Shown: one piece after another, positions 13,069 to 26,331 of the stretch | Numbering within the stretch: position 1 is the stretch's first letter | How the letters are laid out: the number at the start of each line of letters is the position of its first letter | Origin: Sympetrum striolatum | Lineage: Eukaryota; Arthropoda; Insecta; Odonata; Libellulidae | Reading direction: 5' to 3' | Length of the DNA: 64,000 nucleotides | NCBI GenBank assembly: GCA_947579665.1 | Contig: OX388343.1 | Span: forward strand, 98,337,657-98,401,656 | The notes under the pieces: model-generated | Databases searched by the model: none | The model's input: only the letters and a program-made list of their open reading frames with translations | What the model was told of the DNA's origin: nothing | Made by a program: the position numbers and the translations under genes

Positions 13069-13536
13069 CGTCTGGCATCGAACCCGGGTCTTCCTGGTGA
13101 ACTTACTGTGCAGCACAACAGAAGATCACTATCTATAACTATGCGTGAAAATTCAAGCAGAATTATTGGCTGCAACTGCCTCAAACGACGTCCTACCTTT
13201 CACATATATTCCTTACGTGACAAATTTTAATGTGCTCTGGCATCGAACCCAGGAAGAGCATTGTCGTATCTTAATTTTTTTCTTAAGCCAAGTCTTAATA
13301 TACATCTTCCAGCAAAGCAAGAACTTCCTATTATTTTGATAAGTACATCAAAATAAATATTGAAAACTAACTCTACGTATTTTAAATGGGGGATATATTT
13401 ACCGCCCGGCATCGAATCCGGGTCTTTCTGGTGATACTTTCTATGGAACACAACAGAAGATCACTATCTCTAACTATTTGTGAAAATTCAGGCAGAAATA
13501 TTGGCTGCAACTGCCTCAAACGACGTCCTACTTTTT
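13069..13536 (-). repeat. Cluster of degenerate tRNA-related repeat copies, about 167-bp spacing
   Basis: About 130 bp at 13069-13200 recur at 13402-13536 (offset about 334 bp). They share the B-box-like GGCATCGAA(C/T)CCGGGTCTT, ACAACAGAAGATCACTATCT and TTGGCTGCAACTGCCTCAAA. A third, truncated B-box (GGCATCGAACCCAGGA) lies at 13239, nearly midway, so the three boxes are 165 and 169 bp apart. On the minus strand the box reads GGGTTCGATGCC, typical of a pol III internal promoter. Confidence 0.7.
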
Positions 13537-15442
13537 TATTACCTGATAGGGAAAGGGAGGGGAGACTAGCGGTGTCCTTTCTTCTGTATTGAAATATACA
13601 AGTTCTGCAATTTAAAAGTTTACTAAGAATGAATTTACACTTCTTAGGAACTAGGTATACAAATAAATGCAATACGTATCTTTTGAATTATTTCGACACC
13701 AGAGGCTCTATCACAAAATACAAAAACGACACAGTAATAAAACGATACCAATCCTTCTATTCACGAAACACGTTTGCATAAATCTTTACAGTGTTTTCTA
13801 TTGCTTACAAATAAATATACTAAAAGAAATTAACTTACGGGTTCAGCGTGCCACGAAGTTGAATGAAATCGTAAGTGTGAGTGAGGGAATTTGAAAACAT
13901 CACTCAATTGTACAGATTCGAGCAAATTTTCGCATGCATAACTCTTTCTTTTCCAGAACTTTCTTCCATAACTAAAAACGTTTACTATAGGAAAACCCAA
14001 ATGAAAACAAACGAACTAGAGGTCGGCTAAAATAAAACGCCTTCGCAAATGCGATTGGTCTTAAATAGCATAATCGTCGGATATTTTTCTTTGACAATCA
14101 AAATAGCTGTTTAACGGAAAAAAAACAGGAGATTGGTAAGAAAAAATAGGATAATTCGTCAACTCGCAAGTTTCATCGATAGACTCGGAGAAAAGAAAGA
14201 CCACGGAAATCGGTATAACAATCGCGAATCTTTATCAGCAATTTTAAAACCGAGGCAATTAAATGTGATAATTCGGGAAATTGCAGGACCTTGATGGAAT
14301 AAAATGATGAGAAACGTTCACTAGGAAAAAAGGCAAGAGAAAATCAGCGACGGACAGAGTAAGAGGCAAGAATGTAAGAAAAGAGAATGATGTACGCCGA
14401 TAATGAGCACAAGTAGCAAATTACTCGAAGCACCGAGTTCAAATCAACCCTGTAGTTCCGTCGATTTACTCTTAAACGATCGTTGATTAAAGGAGTTATA
14501 AAGAGAAACTAAATTTGCCTGCGACTTGTTTTCCAGAGGGAAATTCACACGCCGAAGAAATTGTAAAATTGAGACATATTATACGTCAGCAATTATTAGA
14601 TTCTGGTAATCTGATACAATTACCGCGCCACAGCGAATTTGGTCTATTATTTTCCGAGAATAGATTATGAACAAAACGAACATTTATCTCTTATAACAAT
14701 GAAGGAAAACGACATCAATTTTGAATGTTGTAAATAAATAAGTGTATCAATACTAGAATGTCAGCTTCATAATCACAGAAAAAATTCCGAAGAATTGGGT
14801 TAAAATGCAATTAGATTGGCCATTAGATGGGAGGAAGCAAAGTCATTTACAATTTGCTATGGTTATTTAAGGTAAATAAACAAAAAATTACGACTGCCGG
14901 TAGTAATATTAAAGTTTGAGTTCATTTTTTACCGGTAAATCGTTAAACATCACGAAGTAAAAAAAATTTTCAATTTAATATCTTTTGAAAACCAGGAAAT
15001 ATCAGGAGAGAGCCCCGGACGATAGCTGTCTATTAATAGTTCATAACCAGGATTGATTCGAGATTGAATCGTAGATAAACAAAGCTATTAACGAATCCAT
15101 TTATGAATAGAAATCCGTTCCACTTACAAGACAAACACTGAAGCGATAAATTTTTTTGTTATACTAATGGAAGCGAAGTGCCACTTATCAGACTTTTTGG
15201 GTAAACAAATCGTTCATTCAATTTGACCCAATAAACTGTCGAGGGGAAAGTAATATACTGATGTCAACTTAAATGCCGGATTAATTACTTTTAAAGCACA
15301 AATGCAGATCGGCCGAAATGTAACGAAGGTCAATGCCCAAAGCGGGGAATTTTATAGCAGCGGTATTGGAAATATTTCTCTCAAGTTAATTCTTGACCGT
15401 CGAAAAACAGTCTTGATTTACAGCGAAAATGGAAAAGGTCGC

Positions 15443-15482
15443 AGCTTTCTTTACTTTTCCATGTGGAAAAGTAAAGAAAGCT
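15443..15482. repeat. Perfect 19-bp palindrome with 2-nt loop
   Basis: AGCTTTCTTTACTTTTCCA (15443-15461) is followed after TG by its exact reverse complement (15464-15482). RNA from either strand would form a stable hairpin. No flanking TA target or conserved transposon end was recognised. Confidence 0.9.
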
Positions 15483-18362
15483 ACATTAATTACAGAGAAT
15501 AGAAGACCTGAAAGGATAATAACTGTCAGATAGAATAAAAAGAGTAGACCGTGCAGCTCTTAGCCGAATACGAATGCAAACAAATCAATAGTTTTTCTTG
15601 GATCAATTGTTATTCTTTTACAGCAAAAGAGACGGATAATATTTTCCCAGTGAAATATAGATATGATCAAAGAATACTTGCAGCCATCAAATGCGTAAGT
15701 TCTACACATTTCTCCACTTCGATTTTTCTTTCTCAATCTTGGATGAAATCGAAATGTGATCGATAATTATCACGAATACCTTTCCGAAATATTTAATAAA
15801 ATGAAAGGTTTCCGCTTCGATGCAGGAGCGTCGATGAGGGGCAACGCAACCGTACTGAAAGCGTGACCGAAATTGGAACACCCGTTATACATACATTACC
15901 GGTTTCATATTTTGCTGAGGTTAGCGACACAGCAGTGAATTGCGGGGAGAGATCCGCCCTTTACACGTAAAATACCTTTTCTCTTGATACTTTCACCGAT
16001 TTCTTTTGAAGCCTTATCACATCAACCTATCCTAGCTCAAGATGGAAATTAACTCCTCCAATTAAGATGCAGAGCGTAATATTAAAGCATAATAATAACA
16101 ACATTTTTTTCCCGGAAGTTGAACTCCGAAACCAGCCACTAATAATTTTTAAATTGGGAATTAATTGACAGCACAGAAAAAGGGAAAGGCTGAAAATCAA
16201 ATAATATTTCAAATTCATACCGCAAGAACCGAAGCTTCGTTAATTTTTGATGGTTCGGTGAAATTGTAAACCGATTTAGGAACTGATTTGATGCGATACT
16301 TTTAGAGGGATCTTATTTGAAAAGGAAAAAAATGCGATGAGGCATTGACCGTTGTAAGAACGGTCACATAAGACCGAAATTCGTAAGAAAGTAGTGATTT
16401 TAAGTTCCACATCACAATCCAAGATCATATTTAGGGAAAACTGAACATCAAAGTTAAAAATTCACGAAGGCAAGCAATTTGTTGACATTTTGCCCCGTTT
16501 GCCGATTTTTGTCGCCTATTTTTCACAACTGACGTGAAATGTTACTGGATTAGAGTTAACTCAAAGCAAACAGACGAAAGAATAGGACGAAAACTGAGAA
16601 AAGAACACTTATTTTCTTCTATAATTCGAATGGCCGGTAAATTGACTAATAAAAGGGATCTTAAACGGGGGGCAAAAAGAAAATTTAAGAGTTTCATGAG
16701 GAGACATCAGGTGTTAAACATTCCCTTTCAAAGTCTACATAATGAATAGCAGGGCATTGAGTCGATGAAAAAATAATATGCCACTGAACTTTAATAGAGT
16801 TAAAGTTGGTGTAAATAAAGCAAGATGGCAATGGTACAGACAGTATTGGAAAACAGAAGACTTAATAAAACTTTACTCACGTTTCAAAACGTAATAATAT
16901 CATACCAGCGGACTTCGTTAGGTCAAACAACGAAAGTTAAAAACAATAAGTGAATGTGTCTTGCTTAAATCGGAATGAAGAAGAGAATACCAATTGAATG
17001 CCTTAGGCGACCAATGAATGGGTTGAGGAAACCTTGAGACGATTTAGTATGCAAACCGCACCCACGATCATCAAATCAATCGTTTGCAGCATGATGAAAT
17101 GAGTTTTAGGTTCAGCAGCCCAATTAGGATAACTGACGCCAAAGAGAAGCCTTGGACGAAACGTGACGAAGGAGTTATCGACATTAGTTTTCAAAATAAA
17201 AAAGGAGAGCGAACGGATGAAAACAAAACGGTTGGACTTGTTTTCTCTGGCGAAGACCGGAAACACATACATAAAAAGTGAACGTAACTGTTATAAACAC
17301 ATTACGTAAAGGAGGACATTCGCTGAGTTTTTGCGCGCAAATGTGGAGTAAAATAATAATTTATATATTACGATGAAACGGAACGGAAAAATGTAAGGCC
17401 GATTGGTCTGAAATTTCTTCCCCTCCGTGTCCTCAAATATTTAGAATGTCGAAATCGAAAGATGCCTCGGGCGGCCCTATCCATCCGCTGCAACTACGTC
17501 ATAGAAAAAATTAGCATAAAAGGCCCACAAAACACTGTCCTTCCAAGTTTTATAGCCGGAAGATCTGACATATGCCGAATGACGTAGGTAGCTCTGTTTG
17601 TATGCTTCCAAAGACAAAATAGTCGAGGTAATGAAGACGAAATTAAAAAAAGATGATTTATTCCACGATTATCTTCAACAAGCAACGTTAATTACCACCA
17701 AAAGATCTATGCTACTCTATATACTCCATGAATTAACAAGTGAATAAAAAATTAAAGCGCTTTTGGTAGATAAGTTGTTTTCAAACGGCATTACACAGCA
17801 GCATAGTATTAGGCGTAAACAAATAATGATTCCTCAGAAATATAGAAAGATGCAAAAATAAAAGTAACATGCAGATATAAATATTGACCAATCAAAATTT
17901 AATCCGAACAACAGTTTAATTATTTCACAGCGATGCGTCGAAGGGAAGTTGAAAGGAGGCTAAGGACAAGATAAGACTAAAAAGTTCAAATGAAAAGTAG
18001 GCGGCCGTGGTGCTACAGGCATCAGTAATGAATCACATAGATGCGCGATAACGTGCGGTACTGAAAATTAAACGAATCCGAGTCATTCAAAAATAAAAGA
18101 ACCAATTCATCGTTGATTTTGTATCGACCTTGAGATTAGACGAGTCGAAGGCAAGCAAGTACCTAAACCTTGAGAGGATGCCCGAGATATCGCCTCTAGC
18201 CTCAGAAGACAGCGGTATTATAGGAAATGGCCAACCTGAGGTTTAGCATGCATTGCCGGATAAACGAACCGGGTGACCAAAAAAAGCGTCGCTTTTTGTT
18301 CTCCTGGAAGATCCAAAGGACCAACAGGTGGGTCACGGAGCAAGACCGCGGATTTTACTTAC

Positions 18363-18994
18363 ACGTTGGCTCGTGCGGTATATCGACTGGACTGTTGCTG
18401 TGGCGAGTTGACCTGGCGTTGGTTTGAGGCTTGTGCGTATGCATAATGGTTGCCAAGAGTAGGCTGCACCATCGGATGAGCAGGTGGAGGAGTTCGGGGT
18501 GGCGAAGGAGTCGCCGGAGGGGAGACGAAGCAGTGCGACTGCTGCTGGACGGCGGGTGGCGCCGGGATCTGCAGATTGTAATTGTGCTGCAAGGATGAGC
18601 CGGGGACGTAGTGCAACTGGTGATGATGGTGGTAATGGAAGGGACTGGAGTTTGAATGGCCGAGTTGTCTGTGGTGCGAAGGGCTAGGAGAATGCGGAGC
18701 GCTTCCGGGCACCGGCGAGTGGGCGCCAGAACACGGAGATGTTGACGAAGGTACTGTTACAGGCGAAGAAGACGAGGATGTGCCGTGCTGGGCGTAGTAG
18801 TAATACGTAGGCACACCCGTCGGAGAGACTCTCATCATCACTGGGAATCCTCTGCTTCCGGAAAGACTCGACCCGGAGGATCCAGAAGCCACTCGGTCCG
18901 AAGACATCCCAGCGGAACTCGCGGATGCTGGCGCGAACTGGTTCCTACCAGAGTGCTGATAGCTCTGGCCCGCAGACTGGTTCATGTGATGCAT
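18363..18994 (-). CDS. bun: Long alternative first coding exon, His/Ser/Pro/Gln-rich, of the TSC22/bunched gene
   Basis: The ATG at 18992-18994 has a good context (CAAAAATGC). An in-frame TGA about 26 codons upstream limits any extension, and no other ATG lies between. The 210-codon exon is low complexity: a Ser/Gly-rich part (about residues 25-50), a Tyr cluster TYYYYAQHG (about 63-71), Ser/Pro-rich SSSSSPVTVPSSTSP, a His-rich HYHHHHQLHYV (about 120-130), Pro/Gln-rich PATPSPPRTPPPAHP and a Gln-rich end. It ends at AACGT|GTAAGT and leaves two bases (GT). Joined to the common exon this reads YTARANV-ASGTSAVAID in frame. Long TSC22 isoforms have disordered Ser/Pro/Gln/His-rich N-termini, which fits. 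No folded domain or signal peptide is seen. It could belong to another gene, but strand, phase and composition favour this one. Confidence 0.75.
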
Positions 18995-20200
18995 TTTTGG
19001 CCCGAGAGAGATAGATCAGACGCAGAGAAAATTCGGCTCGGGCGATCAGCGATCGGTAGAGCACCTCTTCACTCTCTCTCCGGCCTTTCTTGCCGATATG
19101 ACACGTCTCCCGAGATCCTCCAAACGATCGATTTCCCTCGATGGTATAGAGAAGAGCGTTCTACGAGACCACGTGCGTGTGGAAGCTTCCAGTCGCCAAC
19201 AAAGGCGAAAAGCACTCCAGTCCACTTGCTTCAACGAGGAGAGAACGAATGTCCCGGCGTGGGGGGCGTAGTTGATTGAGGGGGGCGAGCGAGGGGGAGA
19301 GGCGTCGTGCAAGACAGAAGGCCGGGGAGGAGAAAGCGGAGGCGGTCGAAGGCCGAACAGGTGAAGGCTGGGGAGGAGCCGAAGGCGTCGGGCGAAGATT
19401 ACGGGGAACTTGGTACAGGAAGGAAGAAGAATAAGGGAAGATGACAAGGTCTGCCGGTGAAAAAGAGAACCCCAGAGGGGAACAGGGATGCTGGGATGGG
19501 GACGAAAAAAGCCGCGGGAGAATCAGGGGCGGGATGCGGTCGTCAAAGAGGGGGAATCGGGACAACGAGCTCAATCGAGAGAGCGAATTGGATGAGAGGA
19601 ATTGGATGTGAGGTAATGGGGAAGTGGCAGATGGAGAGCAGCGAAGCGGGAGAGAGAGTAAGGGAATCGGGGGAGTGAAAACCTCGCGAAAAATTCTTCC
19701 GAAGAGACGTGAGATGTGGAAAACGCCCAGAGGTGGGTTCCGGTAGGGCCTTCCGGAAGACGGCAGATACCTCACCAGAAGTCTTATGGGGGACGTGATC
19801 GAGTCGCTCCTGAGGTCGCCAATGATGGGACGCACCACGTTTCCGGTGGAGGAGGAAGTACACACGCTCCTCGTGTTTCACGGGGTCTCCTTCGGCACGC
19901 CTCTGAAATCTCTGCAGATCCGACCGACACCTGTGAGGATTTTTTCACGCCTCTGAAAGCGATCGCGGAGAGCAGGCGCACGCTCGCGCCGAACGACTGG
20001 CTCCACTGACCTTATGAAACGTACATAAGTGACCACTTCGCAAACAGTGTCCTCGGGAGAAAAGGATGTTGGGGAGGGGGCGACTAGGGGAAGAGGACAA
20101 TAGAGGAGGCCGTGAAGAATGCTTGGGTGGGTGCGGGAAGATTATGAGGGGGAGAGCTCCTTGAGATGAGTAAGGAGGCGGCGATGATTATCTGCGTCTT
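18995..20200 (-). promoter_or_regulatory. GC-rich promoter and CT-rich leader island for the 19-kb first exon
   Basis: The 1.2 kb upstream of the 18994 start is GC-rich. From about 19255 to 19690 it is strongly purine-biased on the + strand (many GGGGAG, GAAGG and GAGAGAG runs), so the transcript sense would be CT-rich. Frames are open on both strands (19161-19865 -, 19046-19447 -), but they read as Leu/Pro/Ser/Arg-rich translations of skewed DNA with no recognisable domain. A 13-bp sequence (CACGCCTCTGAAA) occurs twice 50 bp apart, at 19896-19908 and 19946-19958. A leader exon boundary may exist within the block, but I could not place one confidently. Confidence 0.45.
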
Positions 20201-21418
20201 CAAAGAGGCGAATAGATAAAGTACTAGCTTTGGTTTGTTTAGTGGGCTATTCTTGTAAAGCCGCGCTCGGAGTCCTCATCGGGGCAACACCGAATAACGG
20301 AGTTTCCTTTCATAGCAAAGTAACTGACCTGGATGAACTGCCACAAAAATTCGCTCACTTGCAAAGAAATGCATCAGCGGAATACATGAGTCACTCGATA
20401 GCAGAAAGGAATCAAAGAAATCACTTCATTAGTATGCCTGTCTACTGACGAAAACGAGGAAGAATTATGCTATTTAAATATATAATAAGAAATATTTTCA
20501 TAAAACTGCTTATTAGAAATTTGTTCGTATGCACGCACGAGCTATCATGTAAGGAAGGCGAGTATCATGTCAGGCATCCGATGGATCGCAGAAGCAAAAT
20601 ATAAATTAGTTTCTTACACATAGCTGTTTATCTGCGAGGTGATTACGTGACTAATAGACACACACGATTTCTGGCTTTCTATGTTACCTTTCCTCCACAG
20701 TAGGAAGCAAAATATACTAAGATAATCGTCAAAATATAGACCAATAGTAACCGATCAAATATTCTCCCCTGAATTACCTATGATAAAATATATAGGTAAT
20801 ATTTCGAGAAAGTGGGTAAATTTAAAATTCACGGAGCGGAAGGAATAACCGATATGCTAACGAATCTCCATAGGGGATAATTGGCTGAGGTGTGTTGGGT
20901 GGGGAAGGAGGAAGAGATGACGGAAAACGTTTTTTAGAGATTCTCCCACCACGTTCCCTCTCGTCAGAGGACAAATCAACAAGCAATTCATGGAGAAGAG
21001 GGAAGTGGAAATATAGCAGGAGGGCAGAAGGACTATGGAGGTCAAAAGCATGCGCGCGCATTCGAGGACTGCCCAACTCTTTGAGGTCGAAAGATGATGA
21101 CCGCAGCGGAAAATAATTCGACGTCGAGCAAATATCCAAAGGGTCAACCAATTGAAAGGGATTCCGAATTGCCAAAGATGGATGGATGGTGGGTGGACGT
21201 GCGGAAGTGAGCGTGGACACAAGATAAGTCCAATCGCAAAATACACCGGAATACTAATATTTAACCTCTGGCGGCTTCAGTTAATGAGACACGAACCAAG
21301 GGTCATCAGCAAGTTATTTATCTATAACATTAACCAATGACCAGGGCGTGTAGATTAACATAAGACTTAGTAACAGTAGTTATTAACATAAAACTGAATA
21401 ACAACAGCGCGGGGGATC

Positions 21419-21508
21419 AATTCCCCGCGTACCAATCTGTCAGGAGATCAATTCCCAGCGGACGAATTCCCCGCGTACGAATTCCCCCGGACCAATTCAC
21501 CGGCCACG
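21419..21508. repeat. GC-rich 15-bp minisatellite, about six units
   Basis: AATTCCC starts recur at 21419, 21450, 21465, 21480 and 21494 (as AATTCAC), 14-15 bp apart apart from one degenerate unit in the first gap. The best units read AATTCCCCGCGTACG. The block is markedly GC-rich against its AT-rich surroundings. Confidence 0.75.
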
Positions 21509-24203
21509 ACAAGATATAACTCAGTAATTAAAATCCTATTCTTCTGAGCACTAATCTTTTAGAATTAAACATCTTATTCTTCTTCTAAATACCTCCGAAG
21601 AGGACGAATTAAACACTAAATAATGCAATAGCTAGGCAAAACATAATTTCCTCTAGAAGAAAATTATTGAAATCGTGTAATATAAAATACACTCTCTCTT
21701 TTGATTGATGGGATAAACAGAATACAAAAATATACAAACTATACAGTATATACAGTAAGAGTATAATAATAGTGAATTTTCAACACACTCTCATCGATGT
21801 TGCTATTTGAATGGTGATTATACATATTTGGCTGGAGTTTCACTTGCAATCTCCTTCGACTCGGTCGCACACACGTCCAAAGCCGTAATATTTCTTCATA
21901 AACTGCACTTACATTCGTTCATCGGAAAATTAAGCACACGGCATTTTATAAATCGCATTCGGAGCATAGGTTGGGCAACTGGAGGGACATCGAAAGCCAT
22001 CTAAATTGACCTGTTCGAAAGCGCACGCAAGCGAACGATGGAAAGTAATTATGTTCACGAGACTACGGAATGACGCCATGACATCGAAGTTACGTAGGAT
22101 GGATGGGCATGGAGATGCACCGGGTTAATGGAGAACAATGCGCTGCTGAGAAATGTGGAAGCCTTAATAAGCGGAGGAAGACAAATAGCCTCTTTCAAAA
22201 TCGAGAGAGTTTAAATACGCCCACGCCGAACCGGCGTATCCTTCAGCCCGAAGATTCTATTTTCTTTGTTGATTCTTTCACGTCCTTCGAGATGAATTAG
22301 CGAAACCTCAAAAAATGACGGTTCCTTCATAAAGCGGTGGGCGGGAAGGAATTCTCCGACTCATTAACACCAAATCTTTAATTTAATTCCGTTTCTGAAC
22401 TTCTGCGTAGATTTTACTCTTGAAAATTATGGAGATTAACTAGAACACGTCATTCCCAGTTTCTGACGATATTCGGCCATTTTATCTCCTTCCGAAACCA
22501 CTTCCGTGTGGAAATGAAATATTTACTTTTCAGAATTATTTGCTATGAATATCGCGAAATAAGAGGTACTTATGAATCTACTGAGAGCAGGCAAACTTGC
22601 GGCTGAAAACATTCAATACAGTAATTAAAGATAGTATTGTCTAGTTTAAAATTTCACAATTACGCGGAATTAAGATAATTGTAACCTAGAAATTCTTAGT
22701 TTTTTTACGTTGAAAAGAAAACAAGGCCAAAATATAAAAAAGGCATCTACAATGTACTACTTAGGCGAGAAATACCTATTAGTTTAAAATTATTCTCATA
22801 CTATTTTCCTGCCATAGATGAGATCCCAAGAGAGCCAAAAAGAGTGTATAAAATTTAGACTGAAAGAGTTCTCCAAAACAATAATCAAAACTAGCATTCA
22901 CATGTTCATGAGTGCGCCCACTTTGAGAGAGATGCCTAATAATGGATGTTTGAACCTTTTAAATGCTCTTAACATACTATCTAAGGGAGTGAAATACTCT
23001 TGATACGAACAATATTCCTAAACATTTGGTATCTGAGAAGTGATTTATGTGGAACAACTTTATACTAAGGTATGTTTTATTAAACACTGTAAATACATGT
23101 ACACAAATGAGTGTTTACTTCAGTTTAAAGGAAATCAACTCAATGCCAACATTAGAGTAAATATCTAATTGCTCTATTCTCGAGATAAAATTTCTTGTTA
23201 GTCGTTAAGTAAATCAATAACTCATCTCAAACGATTAAGTTTCCACGGATACCGAATCTTCCGATTATACATTGATTGACATTTAAATTCTGTAACATCG
23301 CTCTCAAATTCTACATTTATCCGAATCTTATAATATAAAACCAGAATGAGATATAATTTGACACTCGATCATAGACGTGACTAAAAAATTATCTTGAACA
23401 CAAAAAATTCTTCCGAATTTTTATCCCTAAGTTTTTAAATACAGCAGTATTCAAAATTTAAGATTATAAGCAGACATTTTTAGGAAAATCGCAAAAAATT
23501 GATAAATCTCACCTCAAATTCAATGACTATTTTCAAGTATTTCGTTTCAGCGATGAACGAGAGAAAAAAATCATCCATTAAAATATACTGGAGGAAAGAA
23601 AAAAAGTCGGTTCCATAAAAAGAATAGTCAGCACTGTATCTCTTCGCACGCTTGTAAATTGATTTTTACGTTCGAAATAGAATTTTTAAGCCTATGGAAG
23701 ATATTCTCAACCACCTAGTCTAATATGCTCCTCCTTCAGATGGTACTTCACTTCTTCGACATCTTAAGTTATTCAAATAGTGATGAATGCAAAGCGCACA
23801 CTCAGGCAAGGAATTGCAAGAAAGAAAAATCTGCCACAAGCACGCAGAGCTCCTTTTTGGCATGAATGGCACATACAGGCGCCAAGGACATCTAATAAGG
23901 CTCATTGAAAAGCAACGAATGTACACCCTTCTTCGTCGTTCTCCTTCGAAAAGATAAATTCGGGAGGGACGATTGGAAGCATAACATCCAGGGGCTCCGC
24001 CTGAATCTCGCTATTACAATGACCTCGTGGCTACGAAATATTCCTCTGGTGCGCTTCCGGATTGACGTTCCAATGCTGCGCAATGAAACGAAATGCGTTT
24101 TTTTTAACAACGCACTTGGGTTTCGAAGGCAATGAACATTTCCTCGGGAAAAGTTGTTCCTCAATAGAGCTATTATGTTATGTTATCGCATTACGTGATT
24201 AAT

Positions 24204-24776
24204 TCATTATTTATATTAATTGCAAATGTAGTAGTAGTACAACAATAGCATGTAGTAGTACAACAATGATCATGGATAACAAAATCTGAAAATTATGGTT
24301 CCAATTCTTTTTAATAAATTACCAAAAAAATCTACATTTTATTGATAAAATTTCAGTGGCAAAAAGGGAAATTAAAAATTGTTTAATACATTGTTAATGT
24401 TTTTAACTTCTTTAATAAAATATATATATGTATTTTTTATAACCTTTTGTATACTTTTTTGTAGAACACATATGTATTGTTTTTTAAATGTATTTATACA
24501 TGAAGATAAATTTGTAGATTTCGCACAGATGTATACATTTAAGATAAAATAGGTAATTTATTTTAAATTTACACCGATTTTGTATGCAAAGCTGGCACTT
24601 GCAGACGAGTCCTCCTTTGGACTCTGCAAGACCATATTGGTTTTATGTAAACAATTGAAATATGAATGTAATGCATGTTCTGTAATGTAATGTTCTTTGT
24701 AAGTCATTCGTTACTTTTTTACATAGCATCTTCTTTAATCAATTTTAATATTATTTGTAAAAATAAAATATTTCTT
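24204..24776. repeat. AT-rich insertion-like block flanked by a 9-bp direct repeat
   Basis: GTGATTAAT occurs at 24195-24203 and 24777-24785, on either side of 573 bp of unusually AT-rich sequence. Inside are a duplicated TGTAGTAGTACAACAAT (about 24228-24272) and a hairpin CTTGCAG/CTGCAAG with inner AGTCC/GGACT (24598-24630). The block ends in AAAATAAAATATTTCTT. It resembles the 3' region of a retroelement, but no coding sequence or known end confirms this. Confidence 0.4.
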
Positions 24777-26268
24777 GTGATTAATAAATATATATATTAT
24801 TAAATGTGCTGCCGTGACTGTTTTCCGGACGAAAACTATAATATTGAGACTTCGAAACTTTTAGAATGTAGCTTCATTGCCGATAGTAGCGAAAAAAGGT
24901 ACCCAGATCGCCTTCACTTCCCATGTGAAGCTTCCTATAACCCGGTAACCAAAAGTTTTAACTTACAAACTTGCCACTTTATTTGATACCATCATCCCTG
25001 CATTACTTTGAACGTGAATGTTATGACTACGATTCGGCTTATATTGGACTCCGAAAATTTCTTCTCTCTCTGATTGCGGTTAATTGACGGAATTACGAGA
25101 ATCGTAGAACATTTTCTGAAAAGGGCGTATTTTAATTATATTACTGATAGAATTTTGGTACCATTTATTTATTATAAAATTATCTTGCAAAAGGATTCCG
25201 ACAAGTACTTCGTGGAGATAATGGATGAAAGCTGATCTCAGCTCAGCTCTTGAGAAGTTTCTTATAAATCAGAATTAATTACTTTCGGTGCATCAACGAT
25301 TACGACACATCTCATCAGAGTGAAATGACCTCAAAATGGTTGGAAAATCCTTGAATTAATCGGTGATAGTCTTAAATAGAAGTCATCCAGCCAAAATGGC
25401 GGAAATTTGACGACAAATATATTTTTCATGCGACATGTCTGACTTAAACATAAATGTTTAAGCGATACTAAATTATTTTTATTTTACTGAACTAGCTTCT
25501 TCCCTTTTCCCAATTGAACCACAATGACAAACATTTACATTAGAATGTAATATAACATTTATATAAATGTAAAATATAAAGAGCTAAAAGAAGATATGAG
25601 AGCTACCGAAACTAGAAGTTACGTTGTAACATGCATACAATTGTATTACAATAAAATTTGTATATTTACAAACAGTGCTAAGAATGGAAGACTATAATTT
25701 GAATATTAAATATTCCTGTAGCCATCGAAACCTACGAACGAAAACAATTTTATTTAATTATCTTCTACCGCTGAAGAAAGGCATTTATTCCAGTTCAAAC
25801 ATTGATGGTAGTTTTATGAAAATAGTAAAATGGACCTTGAATCCGAAGCCAAGAACAAAAATCCATAAATATTCAAGAGCGTAGGAAAACGAAGACGGCT
25901 GGCGTATTCTCAGACGCGAAACCCTTCGATACATGGCGACCAGCCAACGTCAATAAGCTACAGATACAATTACCGCAGCAAAGCCCCACGAGAGACGAAA
26001 ATTTTAGCACCTCTGATTAAATAAGGCGTTCCTCCGAATTACGCCAGTGGCGCGAAAGTCTTTTTGAAGCGAATAATGCGAAGAAATTACTATTGTAAAA
26101 CGAACGAGCTAAATGGAAATGGAAAGGAAAGAGGTCATGAGGATTAAGTGGTATAAACAACCAGAATGTCAAAATGGTAAATGCAGAAAGCTCAAGTTAA
26201 ATGTGAATAAATCAGACAATCTAGGAGAACAACATAACTCAGTATAAAAACAGAAGTGGAAAATGGGA

Positions 26269-26331
26269 CATGACTGGGGCTCGAACACAGTTCTCCTATT
26301 TTCGCACAGATACCACTGAACTACCACGCCT
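26269..26331 (-). mobile_element. Degenerate tRNA-like SINE fragment
   Basis: The minus strand reads GGCGTGGTAGTTCAGTGGTA, then GGAGAACTGTG, then TTCGAGCCCCAGTCATGTCC. A- and B-box-like parts line up with those of 34441-34513, but the middle is shorter and diverged. It is a pseudogene-like copy of the same family rather than a tRNA gene. Confidence 0.5.

Larger units (their letters stand above)
6312..18362 (-). other. Intron, mostly unique AT-rich sequence
   Basis: This holds one SINE (7777-7903), a degenerate tRNA-like repeat cluster (13069-13536), a 19-bp perfect palindrome (15443-15482) and an AT microsatellite (12923-12947). The frame at 8419-8736 (-, ATG start, 105 codons) has no phase-2 donor and no recognisable domain, so it is not called as a gene. 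Nothing else was recognised. Confidence 0.5.

Noticed and set aside
19161..19865. 234-codon minus frame rich in Leu/Pro/Ser
   Set aside because: It is a translation of a CT-rich leader. It shows no domain and has alternatives open in all frames.
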